The notes: generated by a model from the letters alone, not told the origin. A DNA stretch of 64,000 nucleotides from Bicyclus anynana (GCF_947172395.1 NC_069094.1:9848292-9912291), one strand, 5' to 3'; counted from the first letter of the stretch, positions 1 to 12,896 are shown. Numbers and translations are program-made.

Positions 1-700
1 TTTAGATTTGTTAATCTAAAAAATAGAGGACTTTCCATACAGAATTTTAACCCTTATTTCACCTCCTTCTGATTTGCCTATAACCTTATCCATATTATGG
101 TCTCAAACAGAGAAAAAGTCATTCATTTGAATTTATACAGTAGTTTCAGCGTGATGCCCGAATAACAAAAAAACACGGATAGGCAGACAGGCAGACATAA
201 AAAAATCTAAAAAAAAATGTTTTTAGCAACAGTATCGATTGTACATACTTAATGACAAACCAGCCAACAATAATTTTCAAAATATCTTCAATGTACAATG
301 ACCTGCTACAGTCTTATTATAAGTATATAGCTAAGGTATAGATAGAATATATGAGGCCTGGACCGTAAAATTAAGCTGATAATGATTAACACGTCAAGTT
401 TGTTTCTATTTGAAACTTTGTAGTTTGTATACTCTACGTTAAATTTGATCGCAAAAAATACCTCTATCTAATATCTTTCCTATCCTCTAATATATCTACC
501 TATACCATAAGGTTCTAATATCCTTCTATCTTTTATGAAATATTTGTACATACGGTTTGTAGTACGAACAATGAACTTTGTTTCAGAATACGTAATACCT
601 TAACCTTAACGTAAACTTGTTTTAAAATTTTATGAATAATTTAATGTGCGTTATCATACTTAAAACCATAAAATATAATTTATTGTAATTTATTAATAGC

Positions 701-860
701 CTAGCGGACAATCGCAACTTAGAAATTCAGTTTTTCACAAATCCCGTAGGAATCATTTTTTCCGCTATAAAACGTGTTAATCCAATTTATCTCGATTCCT
801 AACATCCAAATTGGTTCAGTAGTTTCGGCGTGCATAAGTATTAAACACACACATACACAC
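701..860 (-). mobile_element. Degenerate Helitron-like remnant
   Basis: It begins CTAGCGGACAATCGCAAC and holds TTTTTCACAAATCCCGTAGG and 'ttggttcagtagtttcggcg', which match third-subfamily Helitrons. The right end is lost in an ACACACAC stretch. Confidence 0.5.
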
Positions 861-1263
861 CCACAATGCATGTACTCATATGTATGTCAGATAATATGTG
901 TAATGGGTATTAAAATACCTATTGATTAGCACTCTAGTTAGCATTCCAATGCCTACAACATGCTAGATAGAATAAATTCGTGTTGGTAACAACATTATAT
1001 TAGAGTATTATTTACCATAATATTATAATAATATGCATATTAGCAACTCATTAGAGTTGCGCAACTATTTAGTATTAAATCTCTAAATGTAATGGTTTTA
1101 ATTTTTGTACTTCATCTTCTTGGTAATAAGATAATGTCCAAAAAATAATACTACGTACGTTCGGAACCCTAAAAACATGCTAAATAAAGTAAACAGTTTT
1201 CCATAGTTTCTGAAAAGACTCCGGTGGCCAGACCTAAGTGTCTTGGTGTAATTATCTAATACT

Positions 1264-1472
1264 TACTAATAATATTTAGGTATAAAGAGGTAAAGTTTGT
1301 GTGTTTGTGAGGCTGTAGGGAGTAATCTCTAGATCTATTAAAACCGATTTTGTAAATTATTTTACCAATAAAAAGCCACGTTTTATTTATGAGTATCAGG
1401 CTACATTGTTTTCATCCCCGTAATTTCACGGGAACACTAACTACTCTAGTAAAACCGCGGGGCACATACTAG
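1264..1472 (+). mobile_element. Degenerate Helitron-like remnant
   Basis: Starts near TACTAATAATATTTAGG and ends CGCGGGGCACATACTAG|T, with interior TAATCTCTAGATCTATTA and a 'ccccgtaatttcacggg' part. Similar remnants lie at 7,521-7,700 and 17,190-17,325. Confidence 0.55.
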
Positions 1473-1671
1473 TGGAAAATACCTATAAGCAAACAGACAA
1501 AAGTCATAGCACATTTCCAGTTGTATTTTGTATATACTACCTATGTTAAATAGTTTTTTATATGACTACACAATCACACGCGAAACCTATGTAGTGTTTT
1601 TATTAACAAGACGTTATATCTCACCGTGAATGACTGAAAATGACACCTTGCTTTATTCATCAACACATATA

Positions 1672-3479
1672 CAGGGTGCTGGGGAGTAGTTCCCATAACT
1701 CTAAAATTATATTATTTAACAAAAATTAATATATTCAAGGAACATGACTGTGTTCATAAATTAATATTTTCGAAATAAATAATATTTCTTTTGTAAATCT
1801 TAAAATGTGTCTCATATACGCATCTTTATAATAATGACGAAGCCAAACTTAAAATGCGAGGATAAATAAATGCGTGTGTTACATGGATAGTCGGAATTAT
1901 TTGAATTACTATACTATGCACAAAAATTAAGGGAGCAGAAAAAAAATCCAAATTTTTGGGGGATTTTCAACAGGCTGTAACTTATACAAAAATGGTCGTA
2001 CAGCAAAAAAATAAAAAGCAAATTGTAGCTCTAAGTGTTTAGTTTTTGGATCTGAGTTTGAAAATTTTTTTTTGAAAATATTTTTCGAGTAATCATAAGA
2101 AAACCACCGAAAAAAAAATTTTCGAAATTTTTTTGGTTTTTTTTTTAATCTACGGACGTGGAAAAAATTTTTTCGACTCAACCTCTATATGGACCGGATA
2201 GCTTGTTTATTCAGATTTAATTACGTTTTTTTTAAATCTCGATACGAGCATTTCTCGCTGAGATATCGATGTTTGAATGGAAAAAGATCATTTTGTCTTT
2301 GATTACCAATATCTCAGCAAACAATGATCGCACAGAAATTTTGAGGTTGGTTTCAAAAATTTGAATAAACTCTCTACAAGGATTGGCAATTGAATTTTGA
2401 AAAAAAATTTTTTTTTCAATCATTACATGAATTTGAAAAAGCATCCAAAAAAGGGCTTTTTGTCGTTTTTTGGAAAATCAAGCGCCCAATCAAAAATATT
2501 GCGGAAACCACTGACGTTAAGTGTGCCTTTTACTGTTCAACATACCCACAAAAACCCTACAAAGTTTCAATTCAATCCAGCCAACCGTTTTTTTTCCCAC
2601 TTGATCGAATTTTTGAAAAAATTAAAGGAGCAAGAATTTCGCTCTGAAAATGTCATAATTTACGCTTTTGTGCTTGCGCACGTGTATGTGTGTGGTTTTA
2701 TCAGAGATTCAGACCCTGTGGTTCGTCACTTCCACACACACACACACACACACACACATACATCTTCGGAGAGTGAGTTTGGAGTCACAAAATATTGATT
2801 TTCCAAAAAACGACAAAAAGCCCTTTTTTGGATGCTTTTTCAAATTCATGTAATGATTGAAAAAAAAATTTTTTTTCAAAATTCAATTGCCAATCCTTGT
2901 AGAGAGTTTATTCAAATTTTTGAAACCAACCTCAAAATTTCTGTGCGATCATTGGTTGCTGAGATATTGGTAATCAAAGACAAAATGATCTTTTTCCATT
3001 CAAACATCGATATCTCAGCGAGAAATGCTCGTATCGAGATTTAAAAAAAACGTAATTAAATCTGAATAAACAAGCTATCCGGTCCATATTGAGGTTGAGT
3101 CGAAAAAATTTTTTCCACGTCCGTAGATTAAAAAAAAAACCAAAAAAATTTCGAAAATTTTTTTTTCGGTGGTTTTCTTATGATTACTCGAAAAATATTT
3201 TCAAAAAAAAATTTTCAAACTCAGATCCAAAAACTAAACACTTAGAGCTACAATTTGCTTTTTATTTTTTTGCTGTACGACCATTTTTGTATAAGTTACA
3301 GCCTGTTGAAAATCCCCCAAAAATTTGGATTTTTTTTCTGCTCCCTTAATTTTTGTGCATAGTATATAAAAACATAAAATGTTTTTTTTTAGTTAAAAAA
3401 ATATTAGTTATGGAGTTTGGCTCCTAAAAGTGGACTCGTCAACACCTTGAAGTTATGGGAAATACTCCCCAGCACCCTG
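1672..3479. mobile_element. Foldback transposon with 570-bp inverted arms
   Basis: The outer ends are inverted copies of CAGGGTGCTGGGGAGTA followed by TTCCCATAACT. Inside are two long arms, about 1,911-2,480 and 2,797-3,366, almost perfectly inverted; only about two mismatches were noticed. They surround a 316-bp loop holding a (CA)n run at 2,733-2,760. The mirrored open frames in the arms (84-86 and 70 codons) are A/T-run artefacts. The CAGGG ends recall hAT-type termini, but no convincing 8-bp target duplication is present. The class is unsettled. Confidence 0.8.
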
Positions 3480-3559
3480 TTTATAAATAAACTGTCTGTA
3501 AAAAAATAACCGTGTTTTCTAAGTTCTAGTTTTTATTTGCTTAATAGTCTCTTTATCCG

Positions 3560-3702
3560 GGCTCTGGAACCGATTTCAATAGGTAAAAGTGATTATTGAA
3601 CTAAGTATATACAGTCTACTTTTCATCCAAAAAAATCCATGACTCTCGCAGGACGTGTGAAAAACTAAAATTTACGCGTACGAAGTCGCGGCCGTCCGCT
3701 AG
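3560..3702 (+). mobile_element. Helitron-like 3' end
   Basis: The 3' portion only: TACTTTTCATCCAAAAAAAT, then ACGAAGTCGCGGCCGTCCGC then TAG. The GC-rich short palindrome before CTAG is the expected Helitron 3' hairpin. Confidence 0.6.
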
Positions 3703-4763
3703 TGGACAATATACAACATACATATACATATGAGTGTGTTGCTATGCAGACAGTGGTGTGCATTTCATAGATGCGAAAATGCACTGCTAATGCTAATGCA
3801 GTCCGTTTCTGTATTGAAGAAAGATTTTTTTTTTACAATGTGTAGTGCCTACCCTAGTTAAGAACCTTGTGCACACCACTGGTGCCAGGTAATATAATTT
3901 AGATATAGCATCAAGCCTCTCGTACCTACTGGATTTCTTGTCGGCTCTTCTCGGTAGAGCGGTCCCTGAACCGGTTGGCCGTTTGACGAACTTGTTAAGC
4001 TTACTTGTAAATTAAATACCTACCTACCTATCTACTTTTGAATGTTGTTCTGTCTCAAGCTAAGATATCTAATGATCAAATAATAAAATTGTGCATTGTT
4101 GTCTATTACGTTCTCGACTTTAAATGATTATTATGTTTAAATTATTATAATTAATGAAATACGTAAGTGTCAGTTGTAGTGATAGTCCGTACGAAATTCA
4201 TAGGGTTTTATTTCATTTTGCAGGCATAATAAAATAGATGAATGTAACATACTTAATACTTATATAATAAAATACAAAAATAAAAATGATATTTGTTTTA
4301 TATTTATAGATAATTTGATATGTAATACTAAAACATTTTATTACTGCGAATATAAACATAAATTAAATAAACTGGATCATTAAACGAAGTCGTTTATTTG
4401 AAACGACTTTTGACCGTAACTTGTACATTACTTGTTGTATTTAAATTTACGATGAAAACAATTATATTTTTTTTATTAAATAAATATTTAGTGCAAGAGA
4501 AAAGTTATTTATGTAAGTACTAAATTTTGATTTGTCTAAATACAAAACATCAAAATGTATCTAAAATATAAAATATTGTAGCGCCTCTGATATGGGAAAA
4601 AAACAGTTATTCTTACGCGGCTGAAAACTAGTACACAAGATAAAGTTGTGTAATAAATAGCATTCGATAACGTGTCGGCCGTATTCTCCAATGGATCACG
4701 TTTGCAATGCTTAGCATTATTTAGATACGCCTATTCTAATGCAAATATCTTTGAGATACTTAC
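3703..4763. other. Intron or intergenic DNA left of the orphan exon
   Basis: AT-rich, with no exon or complete transposon recognised. 3,770-3,885 holds 'gcacaccactggtgccagg'-type debris. 4,600-4,760 on the minus strand is intron following the 4,764 donor. Confidence 0.4.
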
Positions 4764-5246
4764 CAAGGTTGGCGGGCGCGCGACGACGTCGTGCAGTCGC
4801 TTTCTTCACCGCTATGGTTACCAAGGAATCCATCTCGCTACCGGAGTCCCAGCGAGGTCTTTGAATCACAGGTTTGGGTAAAACACGCACATCATCCTCC
4901 GTATCCCTATCACTGCTCGTTGGAGGCAAATTGGACTCATCACTTTCTTGAGGCACAACACTTTTCATTGTAAACACTTCGTCTATATTCTTCGGCACAT
5001 CATCGAAATCGGCACACGATATGGGATGGGTCAAAGTCCTCTGTATGTTACTTTTCTTGTGTCGCACTTTCACTGACCCCTCGGATAACGATCGTTTACC
5101 GTTCAATTTGTTCTCGCTTTTCGTGTCCCGCACGCATTTCAAGTCTGAGGGCGATAAGGATTTTTTTCTGGAGTTCCGTCTTTTTACGCTCCTCTTTTGT
5201 CTGCTCGAGTCCCTTGCGGCCTGCATCGTTGCTGCATTTGCGCGAT
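4764..5246 (-). CDS. Internal coding exon of an unrecognised Ser/Arg/Lys-rich protein
   Basis: The minus-strand exon is bounded by acceptor ACGTCGGCAG|ATCGCG and donor AACCTTG|GTAAGT. It is 483 nt, starts with two bases of a split codon and ends with one. It encodes about 160 residues: a basic, phospho-site-like start (SRQKRSVKRRNSRKKSLSP), a second Ser/Lys part (NGKRSLSEGSVKVRHKKSN), an acidic middle (ESDESNLPPTSSDRDTEDDV), and a basic end (VKKATARRRRAPANL). No domain, membrane segment or catalytic motif is visible; it looks like disordered regulatory sequence. Coding is supported by length, splice sites and a GC content well above the flanks. No neighbouring exon could be identified. Product unknown. 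Confidence 0.75.
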
Positions 5247-5637
5247 CTGCCGACGTATAAAAAGATAATGTAAAATTGCTCTATTATATGCTAACGTTGT
5301 TTCCATTGAATTATCATTTATGCTACAATTTGTAGCGCATGAATGAACAGTTATGGAAAAGGGAAACAATATTTATCGCTATAATAGGATGCAAAAACTG
5401 TATCATAGTGAATTATGTTTTTATCATTACTATTTTATCATACAATATGATTGATTTTGTACAAATTACGTTATAAATGTGATTCTAATTAAGGAAGTAG
5501 GTAACTAATACATTGAAAATAAATCATTTAGGTACAACAATTAGTAATTAAGTATGTAGTACGTTTATGGAATGTTACCGTATTCGTTTAATTTAGGCAA
5601 AGTGATTAAGCATTTTCGACTTAAAATACAAAACTTA

Positions 5638-5837
5638 TCTATACTAATATTATAAAGCTGAAGAGTTTGTTTGTTTGTTTGATTGAACGCGCTAATCTCA
5701 GGAACTACTGGTCCGAATTGAAAAATTCTTTCAGTGTTAGATAGCCCATTTATCGAGGAAGGCTATAGTATATATATTATCCCCGAATTACTACGGGATT
5801 GGGAACCACACGGATGAAACCGCGCGGCGTCAGCTAG
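5638..5837 (+). mobile_element. Short non-autonomous Helitron-like element
   Basis: It starts A|TCTATACTAATATTATAA and ends GCGGCGTCAGCTAG|T, 200 bp. The inner part (AACGCGCTAATCTCAGGAAC, GTTAGATAGCCCATTTAT) recurs through the window. The TC...CTAG ends with A|T target fit Helitrons, and the borders are confirmed by the empty-site comparison at 60.4 kb. Confidence 0.8.
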
Positions 5838-6781
5838 TGTCCTATAAATATCCATGATTTTTTAAATTAACAAAAACTGGTGCATAACCACACGTTTATT
5901 TTACCTCACGTAATTTGTTCCGAATGACTTGTTCATGTGACCTTTATGTGGAGAACTTCCCTAGCGTAAACTATCTATGGCTAAATAACTAGAACTCTAC
6001 CAACCGCGAACAATTTATCATTTCCTAAAGCAGTCACATACATTTTAAATCAAAATACTACAACAAAAATACCTTCAACTCAAACTGCAACCGCAAAGCC
6101 AAGAAATTTAATATACAGACATTGTACACTGCATCCTAGTATCACACCAATTTCACTAAACAAACATTAACGTCACTTGGTTATCTCTTCATAAGCGAAT
6201 ATAAAATGCAAACATATATATTTAATAATTAAAAAAGAGTATTTTTTCGATGTGCACTGGGACTCCAAAAATTCATTTCAAAATCAGCGAGGTGCGAACA
6301 TCCATAGAAATGTCCGCTAAAGGTCGCGACGAGGTAACAGACCCGAGAAAGGCGTCCGTAGTCTACGGTTTTGTACGTACAACTGTCTTAGTAAGTAGTA
6401 AGTGGTAAGTGCCTACTCTACTATACAGTCTACTATCAGCTATAAGGAGCAACGCAAAGGCTTTACAGCGTATCTACTTCAAGCATAAACACTAAATTAT
6501 TGTAGCTATTAGCAATATCTGTTGAAATAATTGAAACAACTTTTCAGCTATTTAAGATATTTAATCACCCAGTAAATAAATCGTATTCTTTATTTTATTA
6601 AAACTACGCTACTTAATAATAATTTGAGAAAAGTCTTTAAAGGCAGCAAAATTTATTAAAGTTTAAATTGTTTTCATGGTTATGTTTTACTGTAACTAAA
6701 CAAGTACACCATATCTTTTGGCGTACATGTAAATGTAAAGAAATCAAAATTTTAAGCTTATAATAATATCTATTGGTTTGT

Positions 6782-6835
6782 GAAAGAGTTAAAATTGTAA
6801 CAAATATATTTATTTGTTACGATTTTAACTCTTTC
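6782..6835. repeat. 25-bp inverted repeat, 4-nt loop
   Basis: GAAAGAGTTAAAATTGTAAC then AAATA (6,782-6,806) pairs with 6,811-6,835 with a single mismatch that would be a G-U wobble in RNA. Confidence 0.85.
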
Positions 6836-7064
6836 CTGAATGAAGCGTGCTAAAGAGACTGTATTTTATTTACTTCAAATTTTTTAGGAGTTTCGTTTAT
6901 AGCGTCCATTGAATGCCGACATTACGTTTTGCTTACGTTTTGCTGATAAGATAGAAAGATAATATTTGCACCGATTAGGTGTTTATACAATGTTCTTATA
7001 TGTACATATACCTATATATAGATATCTAAAGCAAACAGTTATATTGGGACGTAGTAGTGGATTA

Positions 7065-7328
7065 TGAGGTTAAAATAACATTTTTAACATGAAAATGGAA
7101 CCGAGTTCAAAGACGTATTTCAGTTATTTTGATTTTAACAAAACTACTATACCGATTTTTATGAAAATGAAATAGGACTAATCTGGAAGTATACTCTTTC
7201 AAACAAAAAAAGATTTTTCAAAATTGGTTAATAAATAACGAAGTTATGAGGTAACAAACATTAAAAAAAAACCATACGCGTTGAATTGAGAACCTCCTCC
7301 TTTTGTTTGAAGTCGGTTAAAAACCGTT
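7065..7328. mobile_element. MITE-like repeat with AACCGACTTC end
   Basis: The right end GAGAACCTCCTCCTTTTGTT then GAAGTCGGTTA is a repeat terminus familiar in Lepidoptera. The same terminus, in either orientation, is at 18.93, 19.09, 55.13 and, degenerate, 11.27 and 11.53 kb. Confidence 0.5.
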
Positions 7329-7520
7329 TCATTAATAAATTAAAAACACACTATAGTTTAGTAAAATAGGTAAGTCTGTCCTTGTAGCACTAATCCCAAT
7401 GAGCTAAGCTGAGTTAGCTTATCTTATTGTCAAGAACGTAGATGGTTGTGAAGAACTTAATTGGATAAACGGTGCAGAATTAAGTTGCTGCATATACAAA
7501 CTTAATAATATACACAAATT

Positions 7521-7700
7521 TATACTTACTAATATTATAAAGAGGTAAACGTTTATGAGCTTTTGAGGTTAGGGGGAGGGGGGGGGGGGGGTTTGAAATA
7601 ATCTCTAGACTAAAATTACTACTACTAATTATTTTTCTAATAGAAAGCTAAATAAAGTATTTGTGAGTGTCATAAGCTATATGAAACTCTAGTCTGCTAG
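7521..7700 (+). mobile_element. Helitron-like remnant with poly-G tract
   Basis: TACTTACTAATATTATAAAG at the left and GTCTGCTAG|T at the right. A run of 14 G (7,578-7,591) preceded by GGGGGA interrupts it. Confidence 0.5.
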
Positions 7701-7702
7701 TA

Positions 7703-7746
7703 TGTATTAATTAATATCAATAAATGTATTAATTAATATCAATAAA
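7703..7746 (+). repeat. Two copies of a 22-bp unit
   Basis: TGTATTAATTAATATCAATA with AA is repeated twice without change. Confidence 0.85.
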
Positions 7747-10364
7747 GAGGGATTTAAAGCAACGCATACTCGTATGTTTCGATACGAACTGTTTTCTCTT
7801 TCAAATACATAGTAAACTATTTAATTGATACTAAATGACTTTACCATAGTGAGAATCTTAAGTGGTTAATCTATGTAATAGTCTGCATAGGCGATTAGAG
7901 GACCAATTAACAGAATTGCGTTAACCTGAATTAAAGGCAGAGCATCTGTTGACCTAAATTACTCTTGCAAAAGTTGTTACAAACTAAGAACTTAACAGGG
8001 ATTGGTACAAATTACATTGTATATTAAATAAAAGTAATTCACTACTTTACGATTTGAGATAAAATTACACAACTAGTAATAGAATAGTGGAATATTTCTT
8101 GCTCCTATTTTGTAACTTCGTTATCAGACTTTGAACGGGCCCTGCTAATGCAAAAGTACCTGTATATTCTGAAACTAAATGTAAGGTTTAAATACAAAAT
8201 ATTTTGTAATACTTATAATTTATCTATTTTTACTGACTGGATGGATTATAATCCAATCACTCTACAGTTAAGGGACCGGATTTAAATAAGATATAGATAA
8301 TGCGTGCGTACTCACTATAGCGTAAACTAAAATTATTTATAACATATTTAGTGTCGTAATAAATCATATTTTTTTACTATTAACTCTCTTAAGGATTTCC
8401 AAACAAAACGGTTATGACCCACCTGTAAAAGTTAGTAAGAGTATCATCAATAATTATTCAAACTTTTATACGTTACAAATATTATTCATAACAGTAACTT
8501 TGTCAAAGAAGCGTAACTATGTATGACGAGTTCACGTTCCCATAAAAATTTGCTCGGGTTACAGATTTCTCATGCCCTCAACACAATGCAGCCGGTGTCG
8601 TATAAGTGTGGTTCTTTGTTTACAGGCCTTATCTTGGTATTGTTTAAATGGTAACTTCAACTTGTCGCCACGTCCGTTCCGCTAATGGCTAATAGATTCT
8701 TCGAAACCGGCACTGCCCAGTCTAACTATAAATAGATACCGATGGCTTTTTTATGCTAGATAGGCATGCGCTTAACTACAATAATACTTAACAGCAAGTA
8801 TTGATGAGATCTAAGTATTTCTTATCTGTATGTATATTGTATATCTGCTGTATGTAGGCCGCGAAATGTTGTAGGCTCTTTAATGGAAGGATGCAACTTC
8901 AGGATTCGATGTCTCGTCCTCGAATCAGATTCGAGGACTAGAAGAACTTCTTCAGAAGTCAATGATTCTAGGCTTACAAAATATCAATTGTAGGCAACAG
9001 AGCGCTAGCTAGCTAGCTCAAGTGCTTTATCGATTGTCTATTTATTTATCTAGTGTCTGTGGTAGCAGCAGACACTTCAATTTAAGAGTTGCAGTCTAGA
9101 CTATATTAATAATTAATTAATTCTAATGTTAGAACAGTCTGATTTCTGAATGTGAATTGGAAGTGTTTTTCATATTTTCATGGGTACGATGACAGTCGCC
9201 TGTATGACGTTCACAATACGTACTATTATCGTGAATCGCGGCAAAGTTTAAAGAGTGAAACATTTTGTCACCTGCACCATCCTACATAAAACGAACTGTA
9301 ATGCATTGATCAAGGTGCACTACTTGATGAATAAATCATGTGAATATGATAGCAGACTAGCCATTTATAATTACTCTGGAAAATATGTAATTTGAACTAA
9401 TTGCCATGAAGCCATAATTACATACTTGCAAGTTATTCGAGATCAATTTCACGCCCTTGGCCTGGAAGATTAGTACCTATCTTATTATAATAGGAGAAGG
9501 GCCTACGATGAAGAAGCTTTCCTTATTTTATACTTAAAAGCAGAATTAAAGTCAGCCTATTCCTCTACCATAAGTAAATACGTTATAGGCAGCTATGAAG
9601 TTTGAATCCTGTAACTTAGCGAGGTAGCAGGTTTCCACACACTCAACCGTCTGACTATATACCTACTTGAGGGTCTGAATCCTTGAATCTACTACCTTAT
9701 AAACCTACAACTGTCGGAGTTGATGAGCAAATGTTTTAGTTAACAAATAAACCTACTGTCACTATTGGTACAGCTTGTGAATGTGAGTGAAGTTATAAGC
9801 GATAATAATACATTAGTTTAAAGTTTATTAATAGTACCTCTACCTACTACCTATGGTAACTGAAATAGACATAAAACTGGTTAAATTAGATATAGGGTAG
9901 TCGTCCGTCCGTCTGGAGATCAAATAATAAATACAAAATAAACTTACAAAAGTGAAGTGTCAATTTTCAAATGCGAATTGTTGATCTAAGCGTAGGTACG
10001 ATGTTATCTTTAGCATTGATAAAAACTGGTGCGAAATAAAATTGCTGCAATTGCCAGCGATTTAATTACAATATTTTATGACATACAAGCTATGTGCAGC
10101 AAAAGACAGGATGTGCCAATTCTTGCGCAACGTGGTTTAGACAATATCTAGGACAAGTAAATGGCAATTTTCTATCAGCATATGTATAGTATAGGTAAGC
10201 TGTGCTATTAAACTGTAATTAAAGTGTGCTTAGTGTGTGTTAGTCTGAAGAACGCAGATTCAATTTTGTTACTTGGTCATCGTGTTGTGTCGAATTTAAA
10301 AATAACTGAAAGTATTTTTGCCTTGGAGATCAATAAAAGTAGGTGTTTTATAAGTTACTAGCCC

Positions 10365-10480
10365 GATTTTGAAAATTATTTCACTAATATAGATGCCAAG
10401 TTATTTGCGAGTGTTTGAGGCTATGTTTTTATCCCATATTCCCACGGGAACGGAAACTACGCGGGTAAAACCACAATGCG
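10365..10480 (+). mobile_element. Helitron-like fragment
   Basis: Contains 'tttatcccatattcccacgg' and 'actacgcgggtaaaacc', matching the 3' half of the family, with both ends eroded. Confidence 0.4.
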
Positions 10481-11264
10481 TTCTATAGCGACATTTTTGC
10501 GTCTTTTAGAAATTTTGTATTATCTCCAAAACTATTTAGCTATTTAACATACTGTAAAGGGAAAATTTAGTCTCTATAATATCCTCTTGATTATTTTTTA
10601 ATTAATTCATTTTGATAAGGATTTAAGTTTAGTTGTATAAATAATGAACCTTAGTATATGATTTAAATAATACGCAATGGTTAAGGCAGCGCATGCGTAT
10701 ACTCGAATGTCTGTCTTTCGGTTTGACCTGTAGGAGAAAAACTGTGATAACTCAGTAATTATATATGATACAAATATAAAATATAGAGATGACGTCTCTA
10801 AATCACAATGCATACATAGTTTTATTCTAACAAAACAAGACAGTCGCAGGACTATTTCTTTGGTAGTGTCTAGTTGTTCCTAACAGATATCATGATGCCA
10901 AAGTATTACTATGATTATTGGTATCATGATAAGTGGTTGTAGCAAAATAATGTACGTGATTTTATTCATTCGTGTAGAAACAAGGCAGTATAGCAAAACC
11001 TTGAAAAAGTCTATGCTAAGGAATTACTAATTGACGTAGAAGTTATTTTTTTATTAAATTATTTTCCTTCCGTAAGCATTGAAACAGCAAATTTTTCCTT
11101 CATAATTAAAAAAAATACAATCAATTACTGTCCTAATACGCTAATAAAGACTATTTATAATATTTTTTTCTAGGAAAAACAAACAGTCTTCTTCTTAATT
11201 GAATATTCTAAATACAACCTTGCATAATCTTGAAAATTAAAAGACTCATATTTTTCAACATCTA

Positions 11265-11535
11265 CTTCAGTTTTTAAAACAAAAAAATAGGAGGTTTTTG
11301 TGTTAATTTAAGCCGTTTCTGAAAGAACTACATGAAAGAACACTGGCTGAAAAACCTAAATTATTATGATATTCTTACATGGCTAAAATACATCATCAGC
11401 CCGATGATGTATTTTAAGCACTGCCTTCAAACTTATCATCAGTTAGTACATAATATGATATATAGAACTTAAAACGATATTATTTTTTGCTTTTTAGTTT
11501 AGTCAGTATGTTTTACGTTTTTGAAGTTGGTAGAT
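11265..11535. mobile_element. Degenerate copy of the AACCGACTTC MITE family
   Basis: It shares 'aataggaggtttttgtg', 'ttaagccgtttctgaaag', 'cactgccttcaaacttatca' and a 'ttttgctttttagttta' stretch with the reverse of 18,926-19,097. A perfect 14-bp hairpin around ACATCATC (11,384-11,397 with 11,403-11,416) lies inside. Confidence 0.5.
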
Positions 11536-11684
11536 TTTTTTCATTTTTAGTTTAATTTTTACAATAAACTGTCTATATTTATTTCAAATATAATTTTTTT
11601 ATACGAAAATCAGCACTTTGAGGAATACGTGTAAATTTGTTTTTACTTACTTTCTACGATAATTAAGTTTAATTTAATTGACAA

Positions 11685-11885
11685 CTAGCTGACGCTACGC
11701 GGATTTACTCGCGTGGTTCCCGTCCCTGTAGGAATACGGGGATAATTTATAGCCTTTAGCCTTGGGCTACTCGATACAAGGGCTATCTAACACAGAAAGA
11801 ATTTTTCAAATCGGACCAGTAGTTCCTGAGATTAGCGCGTTTAATCAAACAAACAAACTCTTCAGCTTTATAATATTAGTATAGA
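11685..11885 (-). mobile_element. Short non-autonomous Helitron-like element
   Basis: Reverse-oriented, nearly full-length copy of the family seen at 5,638-5,837. It reads CTAGCTGACGCTACGCGG at the left end and TTATAATATTAGTATAGA at the right end. Confidence 0.8.
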
Positions 11886-12696
11886 TTTGCACTGGCATTG
11901 AGTTAGGTAATGAAGTGTGAAGATCGCAGATAATGATCGGTAACAAAGTCGTAGTAGACTCTAGTGATGTAGAACGGTCCAAGTTTTTAGTGGATTACGT
12001 CTTCCGCCACGCTACCTGTTTTCGTCTTTATTTATTTCCTACATTTTATAAATAAGTCACAATCTCTTGAAAATAATTTTAAAATAGATGTTATCAGTAG
12101 ATTACTCTTATTAAAACGTATTTTTAATACGTATTGAAGTTTTATGACATAAAAAGGTAAACTGAATATTAATTTAAACTAACTAGTAAAAAAACCCAAA
12201 CTACATAATTAAATGCAAATTATATGTATATAAGTAAGTACTTTAAATATTTTCAATGTAACTGTTTAATAAATTGAATTATGTATATGATATGGAGAAA
12301 AAATTAAGAATTTGAAAGATGAACATTGAACATGAATGATGGTGATTTTCTAAAAATCAAAAAAATTTGATTGAAAAAAGTGACCAAAACTAATATACTA
12401 ATTAGGAATAAAATTATGATAACTTAAATCGTGTCTCACAAACTAAATTATAGTACTCTTTTAATTAACCTATTTAAATTTTGCGATATCTCCTTTATCT
12501 AGTAGATAAAGTGGTCAAATTACTAAATCCTTGGAATGTTGTGATTTAATAGTAAATTATAATAGTCGAAAAATACATTATTGTGCACAAACACATGCTA
12601 TTTTGTCGATTAGAGAATACATACCAGACTTCTTTTGATAGGGATTAGTATGGGTCGACAATCACTAAAATTACAGACACGATGTTTATAAAGTTA

Positions 12697-12896
12697 CTAG
12701 CTGACGCCGCCGGGTTTCACCCGCGTTGTTCCTGTTCCCATAGGAATACGGAGATAATATGTATCATATAGTCTTCCCCGATAAATGGGCTATCTAACAC
12801 TGAAAGATTTTTTCAAAACAGACCAGTAGTTCCAGAGATTAGCGCGTTCAATCAAACAGACAAACTCTTCAGCTTTATAATATTTATTAGTATAGA
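12697..12896 (-). mobile_element. Short non-autonomous Helitron-like element
   Basis: Reverse-oriented copy of the same 200-bp family: CTAGCTGACGCCGCCGGG on the left and TTTATTAGTATAGA on the right. Confidence 0.8.

Larger units (their letters stand above)
5838..11264. other. Gene-free AT-rich stretch
   Basis: Apart from the hairpin, MITE, Helitron piece and small duplications listed separately, nothing was recognised. A perfect 11-bp inverted repeat GTCCTCGAATC lies at 8,916-8,938, and (CTAG)n-like GCTAGCTAGCTAGC is near 9,003. Confidence 0.4.

Noticed and set aside
1927..3349. Mirrored open frames of 84-86 and 70 codons
   Set aside because: They are the same inverted-arm DNA read twice, rich in Lys/Phe from A and T runs, without any domain. 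They belong to the foldback element.
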